Shown here piece after piece: positions 8,791-15,860 of a DNA stretch of 64,000 bases. This stretch comes from CAVUWL01 sp963787415 (GTDB lineage Bacteria > Actinomycetota > Thermoleophilia > Solirubrobacterales > 70-9), in contig CAWBCO010000007.1 of assembly GCA_963787415.1 (NCBI GenBank), forward strand, positions 62,001 to 126,000, in the 5' to 3' direction. The stretch's first letter is position 1. The number at the start of each line of letters is the position of its first letter. The translations under genes were made by a program, and so were the position numbers. The notes beneath the pieces were generated by a model that worked only from the letters and a program-made list of their open reading frames with translations, was not told the origin of the DNA and ran no database searches.

Positions 8791-9393
8791 TTACTTCTTC
8801 TTCGGTGCCAGGTTGTGCTCAAGCTGGTGGGCGAGCGCATAGACGCAGCCCTCATAGCCGTACTGGCCAGTCGATGCTGGCAGCGTTCCCTGGTAGGCAT
8901 CGGCGGCGAGTTGTCCTGCGGCGAAGCTGGCATCCGTTGAGACATGCTTTGCGTAGACGCCGATTTTGGCAATCATCTTGCCCTCCTCGCTATTCGCTTC
9001 CAAATGACCCTTCTTCACCGCGATCGGGAAGTACTGGTCTTTGACTTCAAGCGGGGTCTTGCCGGTACAGGCCTTCTTGCCGACTTCAATCGCAACGATC
9101 GAGCTCCTCACTTTCGGATTGCCCTGGGGCGGCGGAAATTGCCGGTAGATCTGTTGTAGGACCGGCGAGGCGCCCTTCGGTGCCTTGGGAGCGCCAGGTG
9201 TCGTCACCTGGCCGGTGGGCGAGGAACCCCCTGGGGTCGACGTAGAACCGCTTGTGGTCGAACCTGCCGTGGTTGAGCCAGGGGTCGAACTTGAACCCGA
9301 GCTCCCGCATCCGCCCAGAGCAAGCGCCACCACGCAGAGCATCAGCGCCGATGAGCCGATCGCGAGCCGGAGCTGTCTGGCGGTTTTGATCAT
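8791..9393 (-). CDS. Lipoprotein of unknown function, last gene of secreted-protein operon copy A
   Basis: A 200-residue product with a lipoprotein signal (Lys/Arg, hydrophobic stretch, lipobox ALALGGC) and then about 45 residues of Ser/Thr/Gly/Pro linker. The rest is a small domain of about 120 residues with two Cys (in KKACTGKTP and YEGCVYALA) that may pair. No known family was recognised. The ATG shares one base with the stop of the preceding lipoprotein gene (TGATG), so the two are translationally coupled. In copy B only the first 28 codons of this gene survive, at 14623-14708. It is convergent with dapA. Confidence 0.7.
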   Translation of the reverse strand: MIKTARQLRLAIGSSALMLCVVALALGGCGSSGSSSTPGSTTAGSTTSGSTSTPGGSSPTGQVTTPGAPKAPKGASPVLQQIYRQFPPPQGNPKVRSSIVAIEVGKKACTGKTPLEVKDQYFPIAVKKGHLEANSEEGKMIAKIGVYAKHVSTDASFAAGQLAADAYQGTLPASTGQYGYEGCVYALAHQLEHNLAPKKK

Positions 9394-10079
9394 CAGGGGT
9401 TGAGCGGGACTCCCGGGGCGAGGCTGGTCGGCTTCCAGGTTCCCCCCTCCTTCAGCATCAAGAAGTAGCTCGGCGGTCCGCCCTGGGGGCGAAAGAGGAC
9501 GAAGGCCCGCGGTCCCTGGACCCGAACCGCCGTGAAGGTTCCCTTCTCGGCCTTGCGTGCGCTTGGTCCAACGGAGTGAAGGAGGGTGGGCAGCAAGGTG
9601 GCGCAGCTGTGCGCTTTGGAGTGCCCGAGTTTGAGGTATTGCTGCAGCTCCTGGCGATTGGAGCTGGCAAGCTGGGAGCAGACCGAGGCATAGTTGGTGG
9701 CTGCCAGAGCGCTGAAGAAGGAGTGGGTCGCGCTCAGCACGGCGGCCTTTTCGCTACCGCTGGCCGCCGAACCGTAGGTCTGGATGCTGTTATCGGGGGA
9801 GGCAGATGGTGACCCCGAGCCACCGGTTGTCGAGGAGCCGCTTTGTTCGGTGGTGGTGGTCTGGGTGCCCGAGGGGGTGGTGGCGCCGGGGGTGGTGGCG
9901 GGAGTACTCGCCGGGGTCGTGGTTGCTTCAGTGCTCGAGCTCGAGGAGCTCGAGGAGCTGCCGCAGCCGCTCACCGCGACCAGGGCGAAGGCGACTGCAA
10001 GGGCTGGAAGGGTTCTCTTCCAGCCCTTGCTCGCAAGGAGCGTCGGTGCGCCGCTCTCAGGTGTACTTCGACGGTTCAA
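9393..10079 (-). CDS. Ser/Thr-rich lipoprotein of unknown function, copy A
   Basis: A 228-residue lipoprotein: hydrophobic segment, lipobox VAVSGC, then nine Ser and about 60 residues of Thr/Pro/Ser/Gly linker. The globular part (from about residue 105) resembles small NTF2- or DUF4878-like folds: a helix with LSATHSFFSALAATNYASVC, then strands with VRVQGPRAFVLFRPQ and a C-terminal LKEGGTWKPTSL. That assignment is only a shape guess. The start is TTG, 23 bases inside the upstream gene, with no clear ribosome binding site, so coupling is likely. Copy B encodes the same protein less three Ser. Confidence 0.75.
   Translation of the reverse strand: MNRRSTPESGAPTLLASKGWKRTLPALAVAFALVAVSGCGSSSSSSSSSTEATTTPASTPATTPGATTPSGTQTTTTEQSGSSTTGGSGSPSASPDNSIQTYGSAASGSEKAAVLSATHSFFSALAATNYASVCSQLASSNRQELQQYLKLGHSKAHSCATLLPTLLHSVGPSARKAEKGTFTAVRVQGPRAFVLFRPQGGPPSYFLMLKEGGTWKPTSLAPGVPLNP
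9934..9959. repeat. GAGCTCGAG-type 9-base repeat in the Ser tract
   Basis: The poly-Ser stretch after the lipobox is encoded by near-tandem GAGCTCGAG units. Copy A has one unit more than copy B (15249-15266), which accounts for the three-Ser difference. Slipped-strand length change is the simplest explanation. Confidence 0.75.
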
Positions 10080-10551
10080 ATCGGCAGTAGTGGAAGCTGA
10101 AGCTCAGAACCTCGGCATTGGCGCTGTTGGCGTTGGCATTGAGTTTGCTCTCTAGCTGCTGGGCCTTGTTCTTGTTGTTTGACTTAAGCGCCTTGCCCGT
10201 CTGTTCAAACAGGGAGGCCTCGGTTTTCACGTAGCCCAGCCATTTGCTCAGTTTGGCTGCATCAGCGGGCGGCTGTTCGACCGCTTCCAGTTCAGCCTCG
10301 GTGGTCTTCAGAGCCTTGGCTGCCTGGTCGAGCTGCTTGGCCGCCAGGGCCAGCTTGTTCTGAGTGACCTCCTTTTTGACCGGCTTGAGGATCTTTTCGT
10401 TGGCCTTGGAGTTGGCCTGGCAGATCGGTTCCACTTTGGCGATGTAGCCTTCGCGGCTTTCTTCTGCGGAGGCCAGCGAGACGATGCCCAAAAAGATCGC
10501 TGCCGTGAGGGCCAGGGTTAGGGCTCTGATCATCTTCTTGCTCCCTCTCAT
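10057..10551 (-). CDS. Secreted helical protein of unknown function, copy A
   Basis: A 164-residue protein with a cleavable signal peptide (MIRALTLAL, then IFLGIVSLASA). The mature part is Lys/Ala/Glu-rich and predicted almost wholly helical, with heptad-like stretches (AAKQLDQAAKALKTTEAELEAVE) and two Cys, one in EPICQANSK and one near the C-terminus in FHYCRFEP, that could clamp the ends together. No known family. Its ATG overlaps the upstream stop by four bases (ATGA). Residues about 30-80 differ strongly from the copy B protein; the rest is identical. Confidence 0.7.
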   Translation of the reverse strand: MRGSKKMIRALTLALTAAIFLGIVSLASAEESREGYIAKVEPICQANSKANEKILKPVKKEVTQNKLALAAKQLDQAAKALKTTEAELEAVEQPPADAAKLSKWLGYVKTEASLFEQTGKALKSNNKNKAQQLESKLNANANSANAEVLSFSFHYCRFEPSKYT

Positions 10552-11354
10552 GTGCCGGTACAGGGTTTGATGATTTCACCGGAGATCTTCGTCCCGTTGG
10601 CGAAGTCAAAGGCGCCGTGGGCAAAGAGCTGCCCGGTCGGGCAGGTGGCGGTCAGCAGGTTCTGCTTCTTTCCCTTATAGGTCCAGGATTTCTGGATCTT
10701 GGCCTGAAAGGCGGTCAGCGATCCCTGCCCACCGACGATCGTCGGGATCTGGATCAGGGTCGAGGTGCCGTACTTGCCGTGGGCCTTTGAGATCACCCCG
10801 GAGGTGACGAAGGTGGTCGGGGCCGGCACGTCGGCATAGACGTGGAAGATCAGCACCGGCTTGCCGCCCTGCGGGGTGCCGTTGAAGATCAGAAGCGGGC
10901 CTTTGGCCGGAAACTCCGCCTGTTCGGGGAACTTGATCTTGGCTTCGACTTCGCCTTCGCCGACCAGCGAGGGCTTGCAGGCGCTTTTGGCCGCCTGGGT
11001 GGTCGTGTTTTGCAGCTTGCTGGCGCTGCAGGTGGGAAGGCCCTTGGTGTTGATCGCGCCGTGCTTGTCGAATTCAAGCGCCAGGGTGGAGAGCGCCGGC
11101 GGGCGTTCAGTAGGAACTTCGGTGTTATTGATCGAACCTTCGATGTTGAGGGTGATCGGGGTCGGCGTCTTCTTGGAGAGCTTCTTCGGCGTGATCCCGC
11201 CTTCGAGACTGATTTCAATTCCCCCGGCTTTGACCGTGTCGCGGGCCATCGCGCTTGAGACGATGAGCGCGGCGAGCGCCATCGCGGCGGCACCGAGCAG
11301 CACAACCCTTGCCCTGCGCGTTGCCGAGAAGCGACGCTTTTGACTCGAACCCAT
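10548..11354 (-). CDS. Secreted beta-rich protein of the GLPTCSA family, copy A
   Basis: 268 residues from the ATG at 11354, chosen because AAGGGGG lies just before it and it starts two bases after the upstream stop; an ATG at 11375 is possible but overlaps. It has an Arg-rich N-terminus, one hydrophobic signal segment and a mature domain with GGITPKKLSKKTPTPITL, GLPTCSASKL, SLVGEGEVEAKI and FNGTPQGGKP motifs. The neighbouring gene 11357-12151 shows the same motif order, so the two are paralogues. The family is common in Thermoleophilia by my recollection and has no known function. Diverged patches relative to copy B lie within the first 150 residues. Confidence 0.75.
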   Translation of the reverse strand: MGSSQKRRFSATRRARVVLLGAAAMALAALIVSSAMARDTVKAGGIEISLEGGITPKKLSKKTPTPITLNIEGSINNTEVPTERPPALSTLALEFDKHGAINTKGLPTCSASKLQNTTTQAAKSACKPSLVGEGEVEAKIKFPEQAEFPAKGPLLIFNGTPQGGKPVLIFHVYADVPAPTTFVTSGVISKAHGKYGTSTLIQIPTIVGGQGSLTAFQAKIQKSWTYKGKKQNLLTATCPTGQLFAHGAFDFANGTKISGEIIKPCTGT

Positions 11355-11356
11355 CC

Positions 11357-12151
11357 CTACCCCCTTACCTTGCATTCGCGGACCAAAGTACTCGAAACAT
11401 CGGTTCCACCTTCGAATTCAAAGCTCGCCTTGGCGAAGGGAAACGACGCTTTGGTGAACCCCTTGGGTGCCGGACAATCGGCGCTGGCAAAGCTCTGCGT
11501 CTTTCCGTGGAAGGAGAACTGGCGCGAGAGGTTCATATCGAAGGCCGAGATGTAGCCGTAGCCCGAGGCGATCGGCGGCAGTTTGGCGACCAGGGTGGTG
11601 CCGAATTCGCCATGTGTCTTCTCGACCACGAATTCGAGCACGTAGGTGAGCGGCTGGGGGGTGACGCTCGATACCTGGGCGAGGATCGCCGGCTTGCCTC
11701 CCACCTTGCCGTTGAAGGCGAGCAGGCCGCCGTTGGTGGCGAAGGGGTTCTGACCGGGGAGGGCGACGCGGGTGGTGACGTTGCCGTGGCCGACCAGGGC
11801 GGCGCCGCAGCTGCGTTTGGCGACCGCGGAGGGAACGGAGTTGAGCTTGGCCGCCGAGCAGGTGGGCAGGCCGGTGGAGTTGATCTTGCCGTCCTTGTTG
11901 ATCGCGAGCACGATGTCCTCCAGTTTGGGAGGCGCCGCGCCGCTGGCCGTCGTGATCTTGCCGCCCATCTGCACCGAGACCGGCGCCGGCGCCGAGCGCG
12001 GCAGGGTGCTCGGGAAGATCCCGCCGCTGAAGTTGACGATGACTCCGTTCTTCTCGACCGGTTGGGCGCTGGCGACCGCGCCGAGCGAGCCGAGCAAAAG
12101 CAAGGCTGCGCTAAGCGCCACCAGGGCGGTCTTTCTCGGGCGGCTGCTCAT
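11357..12151 (-). CDS. Secreted beta-rich protein of the GLPTCSA family, paralogue, copy A
   Basis: A 264-residue protein with a standard signal peptide ending near VASAQP. The mature part aligns with its downstream neighbour: GGIFPSTL for GGITPKKL, GLPTCSAAKL for GLPTCSASKL, ALVGHGNVTTRV for SLVGEGEVEAKI, LLAFNGKVGGKP for LLIFNGTPQGGKP, and a final Cys-Pro loop (ADCPAPKGF). Four Cys could form two disulphides. It lies two bases from both neighbours, so it is in the middle of a tight operon. It differs from copy B in two patches, near residues 35-90 and 215-250. Confidence 0.75.
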   Translation of the reverse strand: MSSRPRKTALVALSAALLLLGSLGAVASAQPVEKNGVIVNFSGGIFPSTLPRSAPAPVSVQMGGKITTASGAAPPKLEDIVLAINKDGKINSTGLPTCSAAKLNSVPSAVAKRSCGAALVGHGNVTTRVALPGQNPFATNGGLLAFNGKVGGKPAILAQVSSVTPQPLTYVLEFVVEKTHGEFGTTLVAKLPPIASGYGYISAFDMNLSRQFSFHGKTQSFASADCPAPKGFTKASFPFAKASFEFEGGTDVSSTLVRECKVRG

Positions 12152-12153
12152 CG

Positions 12154-12777
12154 CTAGCGAACCAGCGGGTAGGCGCAGGTGTATTTGGAGGGGGAGCCGA
12201 TCGACTGCTCGGTGATCGCCCCGGTGCCGTCTACGACCACGGTTGAATAGCTGTCGCCCTCGGTGTTGGCGTAGATCTCATCGGTGTATTGGTGTTCCTC
12301 GCCGACTCCCGTGCCGAGGTTGAGCACCCCGCGGGTGGAGTAGAGCTCCATCGGGGTCGGCAGGTAGCCGCCCTTGGCAGCGCAGGCATCGGATGCTTCT
12401 TTGAGCGTGGGGACCGGCCCGCTTGAGGAAGAGTCAAAGCAGATCCCGCGGATCAGCGTCGTATTGGCCGGGCAGGCGGCGGCGTGCTGATCGACGGTGT
12501 TTGCGTTTTCGGCGTTGGTCGCGTTGGTAGCGCTGGGAACGGTCCCCAGAGCACCTACGTTGATGTTGGCACCGGTCAGGGTGCCGGCGGCGACCTTGGC
12601 GCCGGTGACCGCGTTGTTGGCGAGCTTGCCGGTGGTCACCGCTTTGGCCTTCAGCTGAGGCGTGCCGACCGTGTTCTTGCCCAGCGCCGCCCAAGCGGTT
12701 CCGCCAAGCGCCGCAAATAGTGCGATCAGTGCCACAACCATGGCCGGTGAAGGCCGCTTGATCCCTGCCTTGTGCAT
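12154..12777 (-). CDS. Secreted protein with Gln-Leu/Lys-Leu repeats and a lectin-like C-terminus, copy A
   Basis: A 207-residue protein, first gene of the operon. A signal segment (ALIALFAALGGTAWA) is followed by about 60 residues of short repeats (VGTPQLKAKAVTTGKLANNAVTGAKVAAGTL), a pattern typical of extracellular proteins in Thermoleophilia and probably forming a beta-helical or fibrous stalk. The C-terminal 100 residues (CPANTTLIRGICFD, then EASDACAAKGGYLPTPMELY) resemble C-type-lectin or formylglycine-enzyme-like folds, so surface binding is a fair guess. A good ribosome binding site (GAGAGGA) precedes the ATG. The copy B gene encodes an identical protein. Confidence 0.75.
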   Translation of the reverse strand: MHKAGIKRPSPAMVVALIALFAALGGTAWAALGKNTVGTPQLKAKAVTTGKLANNAVTGAKVAAGTLTGANINVGALGTVPSATNATNAENANTVDQHAAACPANTTLIRGICFDSSSSGPVPTLKEASDACAAKGGYLPTPMELYSTRGVLNLGTGVGEEHQYTDEIYANTEGDSYSTVVVDGTGAITEQSIGSPSKYTCAYPLVR

Positions 12778-12908
12778 CTCTTAGTCCTCTCTGAAGTCCG
12801 AAGTTTGCGGACGCCCGAATGTAGAAACCCAGTTACTGGCCCAACGATTCGCTCCCTCTCGCCGGAGAGCTTAGCGATGGTGGGCGTGGTTGTGGCGCTT
12901 GGGCTGAT
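12778..12908 (-). promoter_or_regulatory. Upstream region of secreted-protein operon A, with inverted repeats
   Basis: This 131-base region is kept in both copies and should hold the promoter. Two inverted repeats are visible: GTCCG and CGGAC around a 7-base loop (12796-12812), just 5' of the ribosome binding site, and CTCTC/GAGAG around CGGC (near 12854-12869). No clear -35/-10 pair was found. The further 12909-13109 up to the WS/DGAT stop is unique sequence in which I see no gene. Confidence 0.4.
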
Positions 12909-13109
12909 TCAGCCCTCATTGCAGGCAATCTGATCTGTAAGCGCCTTTGCATTTTTTGGTCGTCAAATCGACGATTGCAGCGGCCAGCCACCGAGATCCT
13001 AACCCGGGGCCTTTGCTGCCTGCCGGCTCAAAAGCAGCAAGCGAAATCAGGGCACTGGAAGCGGGCCCTGAGGAGGCGAGGCCAGAATCTGGTCCAGGCA
13101 ACCGCATCC

Positions 13110-14552
13110 TCAACCGTGGGTGGCTTTGACCCCAGTCGCGACCGAGCCAGTCCCCGTCAGCGACAGCAGCTCCGCCACCGCCCCATCGACATAGCCCGCG
13201 ATCTGCTCGACATCTGCGACCGCCTGCTTATCGGCGAGCAGACCGAAACCGATTTTTCCGTTGTAGGAGAGGATCGCGATCGCGAGCGCATGCTGCTGGG
13301 CAAGGAAGCCGACCGGGAAAAGTTCCAAGAGCTCGTGGCCCATCACGTAGAAGGGAATCTGGGGCCCGGGAAAATTGGTCACCAAGAGGTTGAAGAGGCG
13401 GGTTGAGAAGTTGATCTTCGCGGTGGGGCCCAGCAGGATCGGCGGAGCGAAATCGCGAAACCAATCATTTAGGGCCCAGATTGCCTCGGCGCCGAGGGGC
13501 TGCTTTGAGGCCTTCAGGTCATCCATTGCCTTGGTGATGATCTGCAGCCGCTGCAGCGGATCGGCGACGCCGACCGGAAGCGGACCGCGCATCGCGGTCA
13601 GCTTGTTGCCGAGCTCGCCATGCTCGTTTTCGGCTCTGATTGAGACTGGGACGAGCGCTTGCAGATGGGGGCCTTCGGTGCTCAGGCCCCTGTCGGTGAG
13701 CCAACCTCTCAGCGCCGTGGCAGCCACGGCCAAGCAGACGTCGTTGACGGTACCCCCTAGCTTGTTCTTGATCGCCTTGAAATCGTTGAGGTCGCAGCTG
13801 CACCAACAAAACCAGCGTTCGGGACCGATCGGCGTATTCAGCGGCACCTTGGGAGCGGGTCGGGTCAGTGCCCAGCTCACCTCCCATACTCCTGCCGCCC
13901 CGTCTGAGGCTCGCTTGCTCGCGCGCCGGGGGTGACGAATCGCAACACCCAGCCAACGGATCAAGCGCCGCAGCGTCTTCCCCACCCCGCGAACCGCCTC
14001 GCCCACCAGCTCGCCCTCGCTGGGTGGAGCATGGGGGCTCCACGGAGCCTCCTTTGCAGGAGGTTCGAATTTGGGCTCTGCGTCAAAGAGCAAAATGCCG
14101 ATGTCGACTGCCGAAATACCATCGGCCATCGCATGATGAGTCTTGTAGATAAGACCAAAGCGGTCGTTTTCGAGACCGTCGACCAAGCACAGCTCCCACA
14201 GTGGCTTTGAGCGATCCAGGGGCGGGGAGAGCGTGGGGCCGATCAGCTCGCGAAACTGGGCCTCGCTTCCGGGGGCAGGAAGGGTCACCCGGCGCACGTG
14301 CTTGCCTATCTCAAAATCAGGGTCATCGACCCAAAGCGGGCGCCCCAATCCGAAGGGGGGGAAGGCCAGACGCTGGCGCAGGCGGGGCAGCAAGTGCAAA
14401 CGAGCGCGGATATGGGCGAGAAAATCATCGAGGCTGGGCGCTTCACCCTCGCAGATGAAAACCGCCCCGATCGCCATGTGGGCGTTGTGGCGCTCATTGG
14501 AGAGGAAGGAGGTATCAAACGACGTCAACCTGTCCAGGTGGCGCTGGGGCAT
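13110..14552 (-). CDS. Wax ester synthase/diacylglycerol acyltransferase (WS/DGAT)
   Basis: A 480-residue membrane-associated acyltransferase that would make triacylglycerol or wax esters from acyl-CoA. The catalytic HHxxxDG motif is HHAMADG at residues 139-145. The PLWE motif (residues 117-120) and the C-terminal NFPGPQIPFYVMG and GHELLELFPVG segments are as in bacterial WS/DGATs, and the length is normal. It sits between the two 3.6-kb repeats on the same strand. Its ATG is 9 bases downstream of the stop of the truncated lipoprotein fragment of copy B, so it may now be read from that operon. No clear ribosome binding site was seen. Confidence 0.9.
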   Translation of the reverse strand: MPQRHLDRLTSFDTSFLSNERHNAHMAIGAVFICEGEAPSLDDFLAHIRARLHLLPRLRQRLAFPPFGLGRPLWVDDPDFEIGKHVRRVTLPAPGSEAQFRELIGPTLSPPLDRSKPLWELCLVDGLENDRFGLIYKTHHAMADGISAVDIGILLFDAEPKFEPPAKEAPWSPHAPPSEGELVGEAVRGVGKTLRRLIRWLGVAIRHPRRASKRASDGAAGVWEVSWALTRPAPKVPLNTPIGPERWFCWCSCDLNDFKAIKNKLGGTVNDVCLAVAATALRGWLTDRGLSTEGPHLQALVPVSIRAENEHGELGNKLTAMRGPLPVGVADPLQRLQIITKAMDDLKASKQPLGAEAIWALNDWFRDFAPPILLGPTAKINFSTRLFNLLVTNFPGPQIPFYVMGHELLELFPVGFLAQQHALAIAILSYNGKIGFGLLADKQAVADVEQIAGYVDGAVAELLSLTGTGSVATGVKATHG

Positions 14553-14561
14553 GGCTGCAGC

Positions 14562-14708
14562 TTACGACGAGCCCGAGATTTCTCTCAGGTGAGGGCCGCC
14601 AACCTCCGAACACTCCCTCCGCCATCCGCCCAGAGCAAGCGCCACCACGCAGAGCATCAGCGCCGATGAGCCGATCGCGAGCCGGAGCTGTCTGGCGGTT
14701 TTGATCAT
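14562..14708 (-). pseudogene. Truncated lipoprotein gene at the edge of repeat copy B
   Basis: The first 28 codons match the lipoprotein gene at 8791-9393 (MIKTARQLRLAIGSSALML, to ALALGG). The repeat then ends and the frame continues into unrelated sequence (WRRECSEVGG) to a TAA at 14562. The lipobox Cys is replaced by Trp, so the 48-residue product could not be lipidated. It is still coupled to the stop of 14708-15385 (TGATG) and ends 9 bases before the WS/DGAT start. Confidence 0.8.
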
Positions 14709-15385
14709 CAGGGGTTGAGCGGGACTCCCGGGGCGAGGCTGGTCGGCTTCCAGGTTCCCCCCTCCTTCAGCATCAAGAAGTAGCTCGGCGGTCCGCCCTG
14801 GGGGCGAAAGAGGACGAAGGCCCGCGGTCCCTGGACCCGAACCGCCGTGAAGGTTCCCTTCTCGGCCTTGCGTGCGCTTGGTCCAACGGAGTGAAGGAGG
14901 GTGGGCAGCAAGGTGGCGCAGCTGTGCGCTTTGGAGTGCCCGAGTTTGAGGTATTGCTGCAGCTCCTGGCGATTGGAGCTGGCAAGCTGGGAGCAGACCG
15001 AGGCATAGTTGGTGGCTGCCAGAGCGCTGAAGAAGGAGTGGGTCGCGCTCAGCACGGCGGCCTTTTCGCTACCGCTGGCCGCCGAACCGTAGGTCTGGAT
15101 GCTGTTATCGGGGGAGGCAGATGGTGACCCCGAGCCACCGGTTGTCGAGGAGCCGCTTTGTTCGGTGGTGGTGGTCTGGGTGCCCGAGGGGGTGGTGGCG
15201 CCGGGGGTGGTGGCGGGAGTACTCGCCGGGGTCGTGGTTGCTTCAGTGCTCGAGCTCGAGGAGCTGCCGCAGCCGCTCACCGCGACCAGGGCGAAGGCGA
15301 CTGCAAGGGCTGGAAGGGTTCTCTTCCAGCCCTTGCTCGCAAGGAGCGTCGGTGCGCCGCTCTCAGGTGTACTTCGACGGTTCAA
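14708..15385 (-). CDS. Ser/Thr-rich lipoprotein of unknown function, copy B
   Basis: 225 residues, the same as the protein of 9393-10079 except for three fewer Ser after the lipobox VAVSGC. The DNA otherwise looks identical over the gene. It starts at TTG, overlaps the upstream gene by 23 bases and is coupled to the truncated lipoprotein fragment downstream. In copy B this is the last complete gene of the operon. Confidence 0.75.
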   Translation of the reverse strand: MNRRSTPESGAPTLLASKGWKRTLPALAVAFALVAVSGCGSSSSSSTEATTTPASTPATTPGATTPSGTQTTTTEQSGSSTTGGSGSPSASPDNSIQTYGSAASGSEKAAVLSATHSFFSALAATNYASVCSQLASSNRQELQQYLKLGHSKAHSCATLLPTLLHSVGPSARKAEKGTFTAVRVQGPRAFVLFRPQGGPPSYFLMLKEGGTWKPTSLAPGVPLNP

Positions 15386-15860
15386 ATCGGCAGTAGTGGA
15401 AGCTGAAGCTCAGAACCTCGGCATTGGCGCTGTTGGCGTTGGCATTGAGTTTGCTCTCTAGCTGCTGGGCCTTGTTCTTGTTGTTTGACTTAAGCGCCTT
15501 GCCCGTCTGTTCAAACAGGGAGGCCTCGGTTTTCACGTAGCCCAGCCATTTGCTCAGTTTGGCTGCATCAGCGGGCGGCTGTTCGACCGCTTCCAGTTCA
15601 GCCTCGGTGGTCTTCAGAGCCTTGGCTGCCTCGCCAAGCTGCTTGGCGGCCAGAGCGTCCTTACCCTTCTTGACCTCCGTTTTGACCGGCTTGAGGAGCT
15701 TTTCGTTGGCCTTGGAGTTGGCCTGGCAGATTGGTTCCACCCGTTCCTTATAGACGGAGGGTTCGATTTCGGCGGCAGAGGCCAGCGAGACGATGCCCAA
15801 AAAGATCGCTGCCGTGAGGGCCAGGGTTAGGGCTCTGATCATCTTCTTGCTCCCTCTCAT
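15363..15860 (-). CDS. Secreted helical protein of unknown function, copy B
   Basis: 165 residues with the same signal peptide and the same C-terminal 85 residues as 10057-10551. Mature residues 30-80 differ: AEIEPSVYKERVEPICQ replaces AEESREGYIAKVEPICQ, and KTEVKKGKDALAAKQLGEA replaces KKEVTQNKLALAAKQLDQA. The differences include silent changes and one added codon, so this segment probably came from a diverged relative. The two Cys are kept. Confidence 0.7.
   Translation of the reverse strand: MRGSKKMIRALTLALTAAIFLGIVSLASAAEIEPSVYKERVEPICQANSKANEKLLKPVKTEVKKGKDALAAKQLGEAAKALKTTEAELEAVEQPPADAAKLSKWLGYVKTEASLFEQTGKALKSNNKNKAQQLESKLNANANSANAEVLSFSFHYCRFEPSKYT

Larger units (their letters stand above)
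9308..12908. repeat. Direct repeat copy A, 3.6 kb secreted-protein locus
   Basis: This block matches 14623-18214 in the same orientation. The left border is in the lipobox codons of the last lipoprotein gene and the right border is at the end of GGGCTGAT, 131 bases upstream of the first gene. Long stretches, including the whole 207-residue gene and its upstream region, look identical by eye. Differences cluster in patches within three genes. Net length difference is 9 bases: a 9-base deletion in a Ser tract, plus one codon gained and one lost elsewhere. Confidence 0.95.

Noticed and set aside
11309..12157. 282-codon open frame on the plus strand, repeated at 16615-17463
   Set aside because: It lies antisense to the secreted GLPTCSA genes, which have signal peptides, paralogues and proper spacing. 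The frame is Gly/Arg/Asp-rich in the way expected of a GC-rich shadow.
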